From Roseiarcus sp963806935 (lineage in GTDB: Bacteria; Pseudomonadota; Alphaproteobacteria; Rhizobiales; Beijerinckiaceae), in contig CAWEAT010000051.1 of the NCBI GenBank assembly GCA_963806935.1, forward strand, positions 62,001 to 126,000: a stretch of 64,000 bases of DNA, written 5' to 3'. The position numbers and the translations under genes were made by a program. This document shows positions 47,039-56,166 of this stretch, piece after piece. Below the pieces are notes generated by a model. It searched no databases and was not told where the DNA came from. It was given only the letters and a program-made list of their open reading frames with translations. Position 1 is the first letter of the stretch, and each line of letters opens with the position of its first letter.

Positions 47039-47689
47039 ATGACGAAGATCGATAGTCCGCCGCGCCGGCGATTTGCTTTTGTTCCTATTATCGGCGCGCT
47101 CGCGGCCGTCGTCGCCGCGGCCGTCCTATACGAGACGGCGCGGCCGGCCGGCAAGGCGGCGTCCGACTGCCCCGCCGATTCGGCCAGGCTTGCCGCCTCG
47201 CTTGCGCCGCTTGCGAAGGGCGAACTCGCTGCGCTTCAGGTGGCGAGCGAGCCGCGGCGGCCCGAGGCGTTCGCGTTTCAGCGCGAAGACGGCGGCAAAG
47301 TGACGCTGGCGGACTTCCACGGCCGGGCGGTGCTGCTCAACCTGTGGGCGACCTGGTGCGTGCCCTGCCGGGCGGAGATGCCGGCGCTCGACCGGCTTCA
47401 GGCCGCGAAAGGCGGGCAGGGGTTCGAAGTGGTGGCGGTCAATGTCGACACCGCGCGGCTCGAGCGGCGGGCCGCGTTTCTCGACAGCATCGGCGTCAAG
47501 TCGCTTGCGCGGTTCTCCGATCCGAGCGGCGACGCCTTCGAGACTCTCCGCAAGGACGGCAAGGCGCTCGGCCTTCCGGTGACGCTCATCATCGACAAGG
47601 ACGGATGCGAAATCGGCGCCGTCGAGGGCGGCGCCAAATGGGACTCGGCCGAAGCGCAGGCGCTGGTCGAGACGCTGAAGGGCGGGTAG
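47039..47689 (+). CDS. tlpA: Membrane-anchored TlpA-like thioredoxin
   Basis: A 216-residue protein with one N-terminal membrane helix (FAFVPIIGALAAVVAAAVLY) and a periplasmic thioredoxin domain whose active site is WATWCVPCRAEMP (about residue 108), followed by the cis-Pro loop LPVTLIIDKDGC. TlpA-type proteins keep cysteines reduced in the periplasm, for example in cytochrome oxidase assembly. It has an extra Cys pair (SDCPADSA and DGCEIG). It is transcribed divergently from argH with only 25 bases between starts. Confidence 0.85.
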   Translation: MTKIDSPPRRRFAFVPIIGALAAVVAAAVLYETARPAGKAASDCPADSARLAASLAPLAKGELAALQVASEPRRPEAFAFQREDGGKVTLADFHGRAVLLNLWATWCVPCRAEMPALDRLQAAKGGQGFEVVAVNVDTARLERRAAFLDSIGVKSLARFSDPSGDAFETLRKDGKALGLPVTLIIDKDGCEIGAVEGGAKWDSAEAQALVETLKGG

Positions 47690-47742
47690 GGCTGCGGCCG
47701 AGGACGATTTGGGACAGTGGGGGGGGTGGCTTTTTGGGGATT

Positions 47743-47946
47743 GAGTAAAGTGTCACCGTTTTCCGTTTTCCAGTTTTCCACCGTTTTCCGTTGTCCCAAG
47801 GGGGGCGCGGAGTGTGTATGAATACGCTAGAATTACGGAATACGGGAATACGGTGGAATACGGTGGAATACGGTGACACTTTACTCAGGTGGAATACGGG
47901 AATACGGTGACACTTTGGGAATACGGTGACACTTTACTCAATCCCC
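47743..47946. repeat. REP-type repeat array left of the RAYT gene
   Basis: The unit GAGTAAAGTGTCACCGTT occurs at 47743-47760 on the plus strand, and its reverse complement at 47871-47887 and 47924-47940, with a truncated copy at 47905-47916. Between them is a tandem series of GGAATACGG-like units (about 47836-47930). These repeats flank the transposase gene on both sides, as expected for REP elements mobilised by RAYT enzymes. Confidence 0.8.
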
Positions 47947-47986
47947 ATTTCGTGTAGGTTCCCTGCAGCTTCCCGTGAGGTTAGCA

Positions 47987-48688
47987 ATGGCCCGTATCGC
48001 GCGCTTCGTCGTCCCCGGCCTGCCGCATCATGTCACCCAGCGCGGCAACCGGCGCGAGCGCATTTTCTTCAGCGACGACGATTACGCGCTCTACCGCGAT
48101 CTGCTCGCGGATCAATGCCGCAAGCAAGGCCTCGCGTGCTGGGCCTATTGCTTGATGCCGAACCACGTCCATCTCATTCTCGTTCCGGATCGGGAACAGG
48201 CGCTCGGGCGCGCGCTCGGCGAGACGCATCGGCGCTATTCCACGGCGATCAACGCGCGGCTCAGGGTGACCGGGCATCTCTTCCAGGCGCGGTTCGGCTC
48301 GGCTGCGATGGACGAGGAGCATCTGATCGCCGCGGCGCGATATGTGGCGTTGAACCCGGTGCGGGCGCGGCTGGTCGAGCGGGCGGAGGACTGGCGCTGG
48401 TCGAGCGTGGGCGCGCATCTTGCGGGCCGCGACGACAGCCTTGTCCGCGTTGCGCCCCTGATCGAGCGCTGCGGCGGGCGCTTTGCCGATCTGATCGAGA
48501 CCGAGCCGTCCGCCGAGGCGATTTCCGTGCTGCGCGCGAGCGAGACGATCGGCCGTCCGCTCGGCTCGGCGGCGTTCCTCGATCGCCTCGCCGCCGCAAC
48601 CGGCCGTGATCCGCGCCCCAAGCGGCGCGGGCGGAAAGGGGCGACGAGGGCGGGGATGGGTCTTTTAGGGTCTTTGGGGACTGAGTAA
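47987..48688 (+). CDS. REP-associated tyrosine transposase (RAYT, IS200-like)
   Basis: A 233-residue Y1 transposase: MARIARFVVPGLPHHVTQRG, then the HUH motif in LMPNHVHLILVP, and a central YSTAINARLRVTGHLFQARF block followed by AARYVALNPVRARLV. RAYTs cut and join single-stranded DNA at REP palindromes and are usually single-copy domesticated genes. The start at 47987 is preferred over 47975 by family alignment. The C-terminal basic part (RPKRRGRKGATR) runs into a REP copy, so the stop TAA (48686) lies inside the repeat. Confidence 0.88.
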   Translation: MARIARFVVPGLPHHVTQRGNRRERIFFSDDDYALYRDLLADQCRKQGLACWAYCLMPNHVHLILVPDREQALGRALGETHRRYSTAINARLRVTGHLFQARFGSAAMDEEHLIAAARYVALNPVRARLVERAEDWRWSSVGAHLAGRDDSLVRVAPLIERCGGRFADLIETEPSAEAISVLRASETIGRPLGSAAFLDRLAAATGRDPRPKRRGRKGATRAGMGLLGSLGTE

Positions 48689-48855
48689 AGTGTCACCGTT
48701 TATCCCGGCCACTCGGCTCGCCGGAGTTCCTCGATCGCCTTGCCGCCGCGACCGGCCGGGATCGCTCCCAAGCGGCGCGGGCGGAAAGCGGGCGACGAGG
48801 GCGGGGAGGGATCTTTGGGACGTCTTTGGGGACTGAGTAAAGTGTCACCGTTTAT
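48560..48855 (+). repeat. Tandem duplication of the RAYT 3' end plus REP
   Basis: The segment 48560-48703 (last 43 codons of the transposase plus the terminal REP) is repeated at 48712-48855; both copies are 144 bases long and differ by scattered substitutions and small indels. Shared landmarks are TCGGCTCG, TTCCTCGATCGCC, AAGCGGCGCGGGCGGAAA, GACGAGGGCGGGGA and GGACTGAGTAAAGTGTCACC. Confidence 0.85.
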
Positions 48856-48880
48856 GGACAGAGTAAAGTGTCACCGTTTA
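48683..48880 (+). repeat. REP-type repeats right of the RAYT gene
   Basis: Three plus-strand copies of GAGTAAAGTGTCACCGTTTA lie at about 48683-48702, 48835-48854 and 48861-48880, the last two separated by only 6 bases. Together with the left group they make at least six copies around this one gene. Confidence 0.82.
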
Positions 48881-49018
48881 TGTTTATCGCCCAAACGAGC
48901 AGTTGCAGAAAAATGCACTTAACTCGCTGAAAAGACGCGATCGCGCGCAAAACTGAACACTGCCCCGATCTGGCCAATAGGACGCTCGCGCGGCCGCTTG
49001 CTCCGGGCCGCCGTTCGG

Positions 49019-51325
49019 CTACGCCGCCTGATCGCTAAAGTCGCGCCCGAGCAGGCCGAGCACCCCCGATTTAGGGACCGGCGCGCTGAACAGGTAGCCC
49101 TGAGCCTCGGCGATCGTGCCGAGCGTTTCAATCACCCTGAGCTGCTTCACCGTTTCGACGCCTTCGATCAGCACGCACATGCCAAGCCGTCGGCTCATGG
49201 CGGCGACGCTTTCGACCAGCACCGAGGCGCGTTCCTGGACGCCGAGCCCCATGGTGAACGTGCGGTCGATCTTGATCCGGTCGAGCGGGAAACTCAAAAG
49301 ATAGCTCAAGCTCGAATATCCGGTGCCGAAATCATCGAGCGAAATGCGCAGGCCGCTTTCGCGCAGCGCCTGAAGCGTCCGGCGGGTGTCGCCCCGGTCT
49401 TCGAGCAAGGTCGATTTGGTGATCTCGAGATCGAGGCGGTGGGGGGAGAGGCCCGCGGAAGTCAGCGCGCTGAGGATCGTTCTCTCGAGGTTGCCGCTGC
49501 GAAACTGCGTCGAGGACAAGTTGACCGAGACGCTGACGCTCTCCGGCCACGCCGCGCAGGCCGCGCAGGCCCGCCGCAGCACCGACGCCCCCATCTCTTC
49601 CATCAGGCCGATCTCTTCGACGATCGGGATGAATTCTGTCGGAGATACGGCGCCAAGCACGGCGCTCTGCCAGCGCGCGAGCGCCTCGAACCCGACGATC
49701 CTGCGCGTCCCGACGGCGACGATAGGCTGGAAGTGGACATCGATGCCGTCGCTCGCGACCGCCGCGCGCAGTTCGAGCTCGATCAGGCGGCGGATCTGGA
49801 TCTTGGCGTCCATCGCCGGCTCAAACGCCCGCCATACCCGCCGCCCGTCGGCCTTCGCCGCATAAAGCGCGATATCCGCCTTCGAGAGCAGCGCGTCGGG
49901 ACTGGTCCCGTCGTCGGGCGCCGAGGCGCTGCCGATGCTGGCGCCGACGATCACCTCGCTGCCGTCGATCACCACGGCGCGGTTGATTTCGTCGATGATG
50001 CGCTTGGCCATGGCGGCGGTCTCCGATTGGCCGGCCGAATGTCGGTGGAGGATGACAAATTCATCGCCGCCCCAGCGGGCCACCAGGTCGCGCGGACCGG
50101 TGATCGCGCTGAGCCGGCGCGCGATCTCCACCAGGAGCTTGTCGCCAGTGCGGTGGCCGAGACTGTCGTTGACCTGCTTGAAGTCGTCGAGGTCGAGAAA
50201 CATCACGGTCAGGCCGTCCGTCAGCGACTGCTCGGGATGAAGGACAAGCGCAAGCTCCTCCTCGAAACATCGCCGATTTGGGAGCTCGGTCACCGGGTCG
50301 AAGAGCGCCATGCGATTGATTTCGCGCTGGGCGTTGCGCCGCTCGGTGACGTCCTGAATGACCATGACGGCGCCGTCGTCCTTCGTCCGATGAATTGTAA
50401 TTTCGATCGCCCGTCCGTCCGGCGTCTCGATCGGCATGACGATGTCCGCGCCGTCCCGCCTCTTGCCGAAAACCGCGTATGAAAGCGGAACGAAACTCGC
50501 CTCGTCGATCGCCCGGCTGCGGACCAGCCTGCGAAACACGGCGCGGGTGTGTGTTCCGGCAAGCTCGGCGTCCGGAGAGATGCGGAATATGCTGTGAAAC
50601 TTGTCGTTGGCGAGAATGAGCCGCCCCTGGCGGTCAATCATGCACAAGCCGTGCGACATATTGTTGAGCGCAGCGTCGAGTTGGCCGGCAAGCATGTCGC
50701 TTCGATCGCGCTCGATGATCTCCGCCCGGAAAATGTCCTTCATGCGATTCGACGAGGACTTGATGAACAGGAGGAGCGGCAACAAGGAAATGACGATCAT
50801 CGAGGGATACCAGCCGCCCGCGTAAACAAATGCGGCGCTGAGCGGGACGAACGCCGCCGCGAGCTGCGCGTTCATGCCCCGATCGAGCGCGAAGCTGCGG
50901 GTCCACATCCCGAACGCGTATGTCACGGTCACGGTTGTGGCGAGAAAGCGCACAAAGCCTTCGTCCGTCTCCATGAAGGCGACGAGCGTCCAGATGGACA
51001 GGAGGGCGATATGCGCGGTCGCCCCGGCCACGAAGATCCGTTCTCGTCTGCGCGCGGCCTCGATATTTGGGCTCGGCCTGTTGTTGGCGTGAAGGAGCTG
51101 GAAATGCATGCGGACAAGTGAGAGGAGCAGCATCAACCCGGCGCATGCCCACAGACCGATGCTTCTCGACGCGACGGCGGCTACAATCGCCGCGGCGACA
51201 CTTGCCGTACAGGCCAGGAAAAGGCTACGGACCTCAACGAGGAGACTATCGACGAACCCAATGTACAACGGGCCGGGCAATTCTTCCCGGGCGGTACGAT
51301 CGCGGGCCTTTTGCATCAGCCACAT
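49019..51325 (-). CDS. Membrane GGDEF-EAL protein (c-di-GMP turnover)
   Basis: A 768-residue protein. Residues about 30-195 hold several membrane helices, about 215-330 a PAS domain ending DVTERRNAQ, about 340-500 a GGDEF domain with intact RWGGDEF and DPVTELPNR, and about 515-760 an EAL domain with FEALARW, NLSSTQF, LDLEIT, SLDDFGTGYSSL, IKIDRTF and EGVET. Both catalytic sites look complete, so it could make or break cyclic di-GMP; the balance cannot be predicted. The GGDEF-preceding region lacks an obvious RxxD inhibition site. It ends at the RAYT repeats. The frame is intact. Confidence 0.92.
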   Translation of the reverse strand: MWLMQKARDRTAREELPGPLYIGFVDSLLVEVRSLFLACTASVAAAIVAAVASRSIGLWACAGLMLLLSLVRMHFQLLHANNRPSPNIEAARRRERIFVAGATAHIALLSIWTLVAFMETDEGFVRFLATTVTVTYAFGMWTRSFALDRGMNAQLAAAFVPLSAAFVYAGGWYPSMIVISLLPLLLFIKSSSNRMKDIFRAEIIERDRSDMLAGQLDAALNNMSHGLCMIDRQGRLILANDKFHSIFRISPDAELAGTHTRAVFRRLVRSRAIDEASFVPLSYAVFGKRRDGADIVMPIETPDGRAIEITIHRTKDDGAVMVIQDVTERRNAQREINRMALFDPVTELPNRRCFEEELALVLHPEQSLTDGLTVMFLDLDDFKQVNDSLGHRTGDKLLVEIARRLSAITGPRDLVARWGGDEFVILHRHSAGQSETAAMAKRIIDEINRAVVIDGSEVIVGASIGSASAPDDGTSPDALLSKADIALYAAKADGRRVWRAFEPAMDAKIQIRRLIELELRAAVASDGIDVHFQPIVAVGTRRIVGFEALARWQSAVLGAVSPTEFIPIVEEIGLMEEMGASVLRRACAACAAWPESVSVSVNLSSTQFRSGNLERTILSALTSAGLSPHRLDLEITKSTLLEDRGDTRRTLQALRESGLRISLDDFGTGYSSLSYLLSFPLDRIKIDRTFTMGLGVQERASVLVESVAAMSRRLGMCVLIEGVETVKQLRVIETLGTIAEAQGYLFSAPVPKSGVLGLLGRDFSDQAA

Positions 51326-51564
51326 TAAGTTTACCCAACGGCCGACCGGCCGGAGCGATCAACTGAACATTAATCTATGCGCAGCAATTCGATCGCTTTG
51401 GCCGGTCCTTTAAGAGATGATCGATAACATCTCCGAGTTTTCCAACGACAGATATAGGCTCATGACCATTAAGTTTTTGCGATCGCGTGTCGCCAAAAGG
51501 AGCCAGTCCATTTTCGGGTTCAGTCAATCCGCGACATGCGAGCAGCGTCACCACGACCGCACGT
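51326..51564. other. Divergent intergenic region
   Basis: The roughly 240 bases between the GGDEF-EAL gene and the next plus-strand gene are lower in GC than the rest and contain the palindrome GGCCGACCGGCC (about 51341-51352). It probably holds two divergent promoters; none is clear enough to call. Confidence 0.35.
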
Positions 51565-51930
51565 ATGGAGGCAGTCTTGCGACGTGATTCCAGTCGTATT
51601 GTCGTCGCGCATCTAACTGAGCGAGATTTTGCGTCGGCCAGATTGACAATACCCGAGATGGGGGTATTCAAGGATTATGAAGACTGGCTGGATTTTCGTA
51701 CGAGTGGTCTATTTGGCCTGCAAGCCGCAGGTTTTTCAGTCGAGCAAATTCCGGTAGACTTGGAAAAGTTTACGCAATGGCGTGAAGCGACGTCGACCCT
51801 TCCAAGTGTATCGGCCCTTGATCAGTTTGCGGGCTCCTCACTGTCGTCGGCTGTTCAGCCGCCCCAGGACGACAACAGGTTTCAGGGTTCCGCCGAACCT
51901 TTTGCGATAAGAAAAAGGACTCGTCTCTAG
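51565..51930 (+). CDS. Unknown small protein next to the acyltransferase gene
   Basis: A 121-residue protein, MEAVLRRDSSRIVVAHLTER, with a mixed helical middle (FKDYEDWLDFRTSGLFGLQA, then VDLEKFTQWREATSTLPSVS) that resembles short proteins encoded in many Rhizobiales genomes without assigned role. No signal peptide or membrane helix. Its GC content is lower than that of the flanking genes. A longer start at 51487 is possible. Closeness to the FeeM-like gene suggests, but does not prove, a common function. Confidence 0.5.
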   Translation: MEAVLRRDSSRIVVAHLTERDFASARLTIPEMGVFKDYEDWLDFRTSGLFGLQAAGFSVEQIPVDLEKFTQWREATSTLPSVSALDQFAGSSLSSAVQPPQDDNRFQGSAEPFAIRKRTRL

Positions 51931-52207
51931 GCTCGTGGATGGCGGCCCTAGGGGCCGAGGCCGTGGATCTAAGGCGTCGTATTCGGCCGTGCTGCAACCG
52001 ACGAGTCGGCGCCGCGAAATACCGTACCAACAGATTTGGAGAGGTTTTTTCCCCGGATTGACAAGGCCGGTGCTTTGAACTTTCATGCGAAAATGGATTT
52101 GATCGCTTAGAAAGGCTGTCCCGAATCGATACAAGCTATGGTTGTATAAGTGTTTACATTCTCTTAATAATTGATTAAACATGACCCGGGTTGCGGGAGT
52201 AAGGGTC
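51931..52207. other. AT-richer spacer before the acyltransferase gene
   Basis: No gene is supported. The last 70 bases are AT-rich (TTTACATTCTCTTAATAATTG near 52151-52171) and probably hold the promoter of the acyltransferase gene. Confidence 0.4.
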
Positions 52208-52960
52208 ATGTATATTCAAGCTTCGGGTCACGCGCCGCGCTTTGCGGATCGGGTTGCGGAAATGCTCGAACGCGTCGAGCATCGGCCGGCCATCTGTCAG
52301 GCCGACCGCGAAGCAGCGTATCGGCTTCGGTACGAAGCGTATCTGAGGCAGAACCTCCTGAACGAGCGATTGGACGCGACGCTTTACGACGAGGTGTACG
52401 ACAAGAGTCCCAACTCGCTCATAACGATGACATATATCGACGGCGAACTCGCGAGCACGGTTCGCGTGCACGTTATTACCGACGAGGCTGCGATATCGCC
52501 CGCACTCGATGTGTTTCCTGACGTTTTGGAGGCGCGACTACGAGAGCGCCGCGTCATCATCGACCCTTCGCGTCTCGCCGCGCGTGCAGACATGGCGAAG
52601 AGGTTTCCGGAGTTGCCGTACTTCGCGCTCCGGCCGCCGTGGATGGCTGCACACCATTTCAACGCCGGTTTCATCGTCGTGAGCTGCGCTATCGGACACT
52701 TGGGGTATTACCGCAGAACGTTCCGGGCCCGGGCATGGTCGGATCTTCGTAGCTATCCCAAAGTGACGGCCAAGGTCGTGTGCGTCGGCCTTGAATTCCC
52801 TGCCGAGCGCGACAGCGTCGAGGCGCGCTACCCGTCTTTCCGATCAACGCCGGCCGAACGCGAAGCCCTTTTCGGCGAGTTCTCGTTGTCGCTCGGGCCA
52901 TGCGGGGCCGCGGCGGGGAAAGCCCCGGCGGAGGCGGCGCTGCAAGAGACGAATGCGTGA
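52208..52960 (+). CDS. Acyltransferase of the FeeM / LuxI-like (N-acyl amino acid synthase) type
   Basis: A 250-residue soluble protein. The block EAAYRLRYEAYLRQNLLNE, then YIDGELASTVRVHVI and VIIDPSRLAAR, follows the N-acyl amino acid synthase FeeM core, a GNAT-like fold related to acyl-homoserine lactone synthases; the Arg of RLRYEAY and the central Ser/Thr-Val-Arg strand are the shared marks. FeeM takes an acyl chain from acyl carrier protein and puts it on tyrosine or another amino acid. No LuxR-type regulator is adjacent, so I favour N-acyl amino acid synthesis over a standard AHL. An ACP gene exists 9.3 kb downstream. Start chosen with GGGAG about 9 bases upstream. Confidence 0.62.
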   Translation: MYIQASGHAPRFADRVAEMLERVEHRPAICQADREAAYRLRYEAYLRQNLLNERLDATLYDEVYDKSPNSLITMTYIDGELASTVRVHVITDEAAISPALDVFPDVLEARLRERRVIIDPSRLAARADMAKRFPELPYFALRPPWMAAHHFNAGFIVVSCAIGHLGYYRRTFRARAWSDLRSYPKVTAKVVCVGLEFPAERDSVEARYPSFRSTPAEREALFGEFSLSLGPCGAAAGKAPAEAALQETNA

Positions 52961-53054
52961 ATGACGTGAGCTTCGGGCCGAAGCGCTCAAGCGGCGCCAA
53001 TCGCGCTCGTCCGCCGGCGGAATTGAAACACCCCGCAGTGACGGCCCGGCGCCG

Positions 53055-53495
53055 CTAACGCTTGAACTCCGCCATGCCGTCGCGGGCGAGTTGGTCGGCG
53101 CGGGCGTTCATTTCGTCCTCTGCATGGCCTTTGACCCAGAACCACTCGATCCTGTGCCGCCGGGCGGCCTCGTCGAGCCGACGCCAGAGGTCCTCGTTCT
53201 TGACCGGCTTTTTCGCTGCTGTCCGCCAGCCGTTGGCCTTCCAGGCGTCGATCCAGCCCGTGACGCCGCCGCGCAAATATTGCGAATCGGTGTGGACGCT
53301 CACGTCGCACGCCCGGTTCAAGGATTGGAGCGATTCGATTGCCGCGGTCAGCTCCATACGATTGTTGGTGGTGAACGCTTCGCCGCCCTTGAGCTCCTTC
53401 TCATGGCCGCCGTAGCGCAGGACGGCGCCCCAGCCGCCCGGGCCCGGGTTGCCGGAACAGGCCCCGTCGGTCCAGATCGAGACGCGTTGGCTCAC
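53055..53495 (-). CDS. rnhA: Ribonuclease HI
   Basis: A complete 146-residue RNase HI. Catalytic acids are Asp in IWTDGACSGNPGPGGWG, Glu in NNRMELTAAIE, Asp in VHTDSQYLRGGVTGWI and Asp in NARADQLAR, with the basic handle region WKANGWRTAAKKPVKNEDLW. It removes RNA from RNA-DNA hybrids. Its start overlaps the end of thrB by 4 bases, as is common in alphaproteobacteria. Confidence 0.95.
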   Translation of the reverse strand: MSQRVSIWTDGACSGNPGPGGWGAVLRYGGHEKELKGGEAFTTNNRMELTAAIESLQSLNRACDVSVHTDSQYLRGGVTGWIDAWKANGWRTAAKKPVKNEDLWRRLDEAARRHRIEWFWVKGHAEDEMNARADQLARDGMAEFKR

Positions 53496-54459
53496 CGCAT
53501 GAGCCCATAGTCGGCGGCCGACCTCACCCGTTGATGGAAGCGCAATTTGTCGCGATATTCGAGCGGATTTTTCGGCGCGACCTTCGCCCCCGCGGGCACG
53601 TTCAGCCAGTCGACGAGCCGCGTCAGCATGAAGCGCAGCGCCGCGCCCCGCGCGAGCAGCGGCAGGGCGGCGATCTCGGCCTTGTCGAGCCGCCGCACGC
53701 GCTCGTAGCCGGCGATCATCGCCCGCCCCTTCGAGACATTGAACTCATTGTCGGGCTCGAAGCACCAGGCGCTGAGGCAAATCGCCAGATCGTAGGCGAG
53801 CGCGTCGTTGCAGGCGAAATAGAAGTCGATCAGGCCGGAGAGTTTCTCGCCGAGAAAGAAGACGTTGTCGTTGAAAAGATCGGCATGAATGACGCCGTGC
53901 GGCAGGTCAATCGGCCAGTGAGCCTCGAGAAAGGCCATCTCCGCGGCGCTTTCCTCGCCGAGATGCGCAGCGACTTCGTCCGCGCGCGCTTCCGCGGCGC
54001 GCAAGAGGGATCGCCAGCCTTCGAGCGAGAGCGCATTGGCGCGTTTCACGCGGGAAATCTGACGCCGGCCAGATGCATCCGCGCCAGCGCTTCGCCGACC
54101 TCGCCGCAATGGCGAACGTTCGGCCGGCGAATCCATAATCCGTCAAGAAACGTGACGATCGTCGCCGGGCGGCCGGCGAGCTCGCCGAGCGCGGAGCCGG
54201 CGCGATTGCGGACCGGCTGAGGACAAGTGACGCCGCGCTGGGCCAAATGCTCCATCAGGCCAATGAAGAAGGGCAAATCCTCCGCTTTTACCCGCTTCTC
54301 ATACAGGGTGAGGATATATTGACCACTCGCCGTACGCATCAGGAAGTTGGAGTTCTCGACGCCTTCGGCGATGCCCTTGAACGATGTCACGTCGCCGATC
54401 TCGTAAAGGGCGAGAAAGGCGCGCAGCGCGTCGTCCGACACTTCGGTGTAGACTGCCAT
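53492..54459 (-). CDS. thrB: Homoserine kinase (ThrB, aminoglycoside-phosphotransferase fold), frameshifted
   Basis: Phosphorylates homoserine in threonine synthesis. The N-terminal part (MAVYTEVSDDALRAFLALYE, GVENSNFLMRT, LTLYEKRV) is intact to about 54065; the frame then shifts, probably twice within 30 bases, and continues KRANALSLEGWRSLLRAAEA with the catalytic HGVIHADLFNDNVFF and metal-binding GLIDFYFACND, ending RSAADYGLMR. Corrected length is about 321 residues, normal for this ThrB type. The rnhA start overlaps its end. The ispH gene often found upstream is absent. Confidence 0.86.
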
Positions 54460-54748
54460 ATCCGTCCGTTGAACCGGCGCATCGAGCGAGAGCGATGGCG
54501 GACCCGCTTAGCGGCGTGTATAAGGCGCGTCAATCGCCGCGTTTCGCCGTCAGCCGTACGCCCATGGGCGCGCGGCCAGGCGAGCGAATACCGCGCTTCA
54601 AGCGCGGTTCGAGCGGACCACGACGGGTCGAAGGCCCAGTCGCCAGGGTCCCCGATATTGGCGTTCGGAGGAAATCGATTCGGGTGCGGCGCCGTCACGG
54701 GCGCCGTGGCGGCGCCATGCTGGCGGCATTTGGATGGGGGTCCGCTTG

Positions 54749-56068
54749 ATGCGCATCGTAATGATCGGGGCCGGCTATGTCGGGCTTGTTTCAGGGGCCT
54801 GTCTCGCCGATTTCGGCCACGAAGTGGTTTGCGTCGAGGTCGATGAGAACAAGGTGGCGAGTCTGCGCGAAGGTCGCGTTCCGATCTATGAGCCGGGCTT
54901 GAGCGAATTGGTCCTGGCCAATCAGGCCGCGGGGCGGCTCATGTTCACAACCAGCCTCAAGGAAGCTGGGCGCGGGGCGCAGGCGATCTTCATCGCTGTC
55001 GGCACGCCGTCGCTCGCCGAAGTCGGCTCGGCCGACATGCATTTCGTGCACGACGCGGCGCGCGACATTGCCGGGGTCATCGAGGACTTCGCCGTCGTCG
55101 TCGTGAAATCGACCGTCCCCATCGGCGCCGGAGACGAGGTCGAGCGGATCATCGCCGAGCGCGCGCCACGCGACAGGTTCGCGGTTGTGTCGAATCCGGA
55201 ATTCCTGCGCGAGGGCGCGGCGATTGACGATTTCAAGCGGCCCGACCGGGTGGTCATCGGCGTCGAGGACGACCGCGCGCGCGAAGTGATGCGCGAAATC
55301 TACCAGCCCATCGAACGCAATGGCGGATCGATCGTCTACACGTCCCGCCGCAGCTCCGAGATGATCAAATATGCGGCCAACGTGTTCCTGGCGATGAAGG
55401 TCACCTTCATCAACGAGATCGCCGACCTGTGCGAACGTGTCGGCGCAGACGTTCTGGACGTGTCGCACGGCATCGGTCTCGACGACCGCATCGGCCGCAA
55501 GTTCCTCAATCCCGGGCCGGGCTTCGGCGGCTCGTGCTTTCCCAAAGATACGCTGGCGCTGACCAAGCTTGCCGCCGACGCCAAGGCCCCGATCCGGCTG
55601 GTCGAAACGCTTGTCGACGTCAACGACAAGCGCAAGACGGCCATGGCCGCCAAGGTCGTCGCCGCTTGCGGCGGCTCGGTCGCGGGCAAACGGATTGCGG
55701 TGCTCGGCCTCACTTACAAGCCAAAGACTGACGACATGCGCGACGCGCCCAGCCTCGTCATCGTCCCCGAACTGCAGGCGGCGGGCGCTCGCGTTGTCGC
55801 CTATGATCCGGAAGGGCTTCGAATGGCCAAACCGCTCTTGCCCGGCATCGAGTTTGCGGAGAACGCTTACGCCTGTCTTAAAGGCGCCGACGCGGGCGTG
55901 ATCGTCACCGAATGGGACGAGTTCCGGGCCCTCGACCTGGCCCGCGTCAAAGCCTGCCTGGCCGCGCCGATCATCGTCGACCTGCGCAACATCTATCCGA
56001 TAAAGGCTATGAAGACGCTCGGATTTCGTTATGTCTGCGTCGGCAGGGGCTTTGGCGGAGAGGGCTGA
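54749..56068 (+). CDS. ugd: UDP-glucose 6-dehydrogenase
   Basis: A 439-residue enzyme oxidising UDP-glucose to UDP-glucuronate with NAD. N-terminal Rossmann motif MIGAGYVGLVSGACLADFGH, the conserved KSTVPIGAGDEV and NPEFLREGAAIDDF, catalytic Cys in GPGFGGSCFPKDTLAL (about residue 260), and the C-terminal GLTYKPKTDDMRDAPSL. UDP-glucuronate feeds exopolysaccharide and lipid A modification; the glycosyltransferase downstream fits the first. Start set at MRIVMIG, five residues inside the longest frame. Confidence 0.95.
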   Translation: MRIVMIGAGYVGLVSGACLADFGHEVVCVEVDENKVASLREGRVPIYEPGLSELVLANQAAGRLMFTTSLKEAGRGAQAIFIAVGTPSLAEVGSADMHFVHDAARDIAGVIEDFAVVVVKSTVPIGAGDEVERIIAERAPRDRFAVVSNPEFLREGAAIDDFKRPDRVVIGVEDDRAREVMREIYQPIERNGGSIVYTSRRSSEMIKYAANVFLAMKVTFINEIADLCERVGADVLDVSHGIGLDDRIGRKFLNPGPGFGGSCFPKDTLALTKLAADAKAPIRLVETLVDVNDKRKTAMAAKVVAACGGSVAGKRIAVLGLTYKPKTDDMRDAPSLVIVPELQAAGARVVAYDPEGLRMAKPLLPGIEFAENAYACLKGADAGVIVTEWDEFRALDLARVKACLAAPIIVDLRNIYPIKAMKTLGFRYVCVGRGFGGEG

Positions 56069-56166
56069 CGCGCCGCCGGCATTATCGCGGGGCGCGCGCG
56101 ATGGCGCGGCGGAAACAGAGCCGCCGTTCTTGACCGACCCCGCAAAACCCGCAATCGAAAGTCCCC

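Noticed and set aside
47836..47930. Tandem GGAATACGG units as a CRISPR array
   Set aside because: The units are too short, directly joined, and have no unique spacers; cas genes are absent. They fit the REP repeat region.
48712..48855. A second transposase gene
   Set aside because: Only the last 43 codons are copied, with no HUH motif or start; it is a partial duplication.
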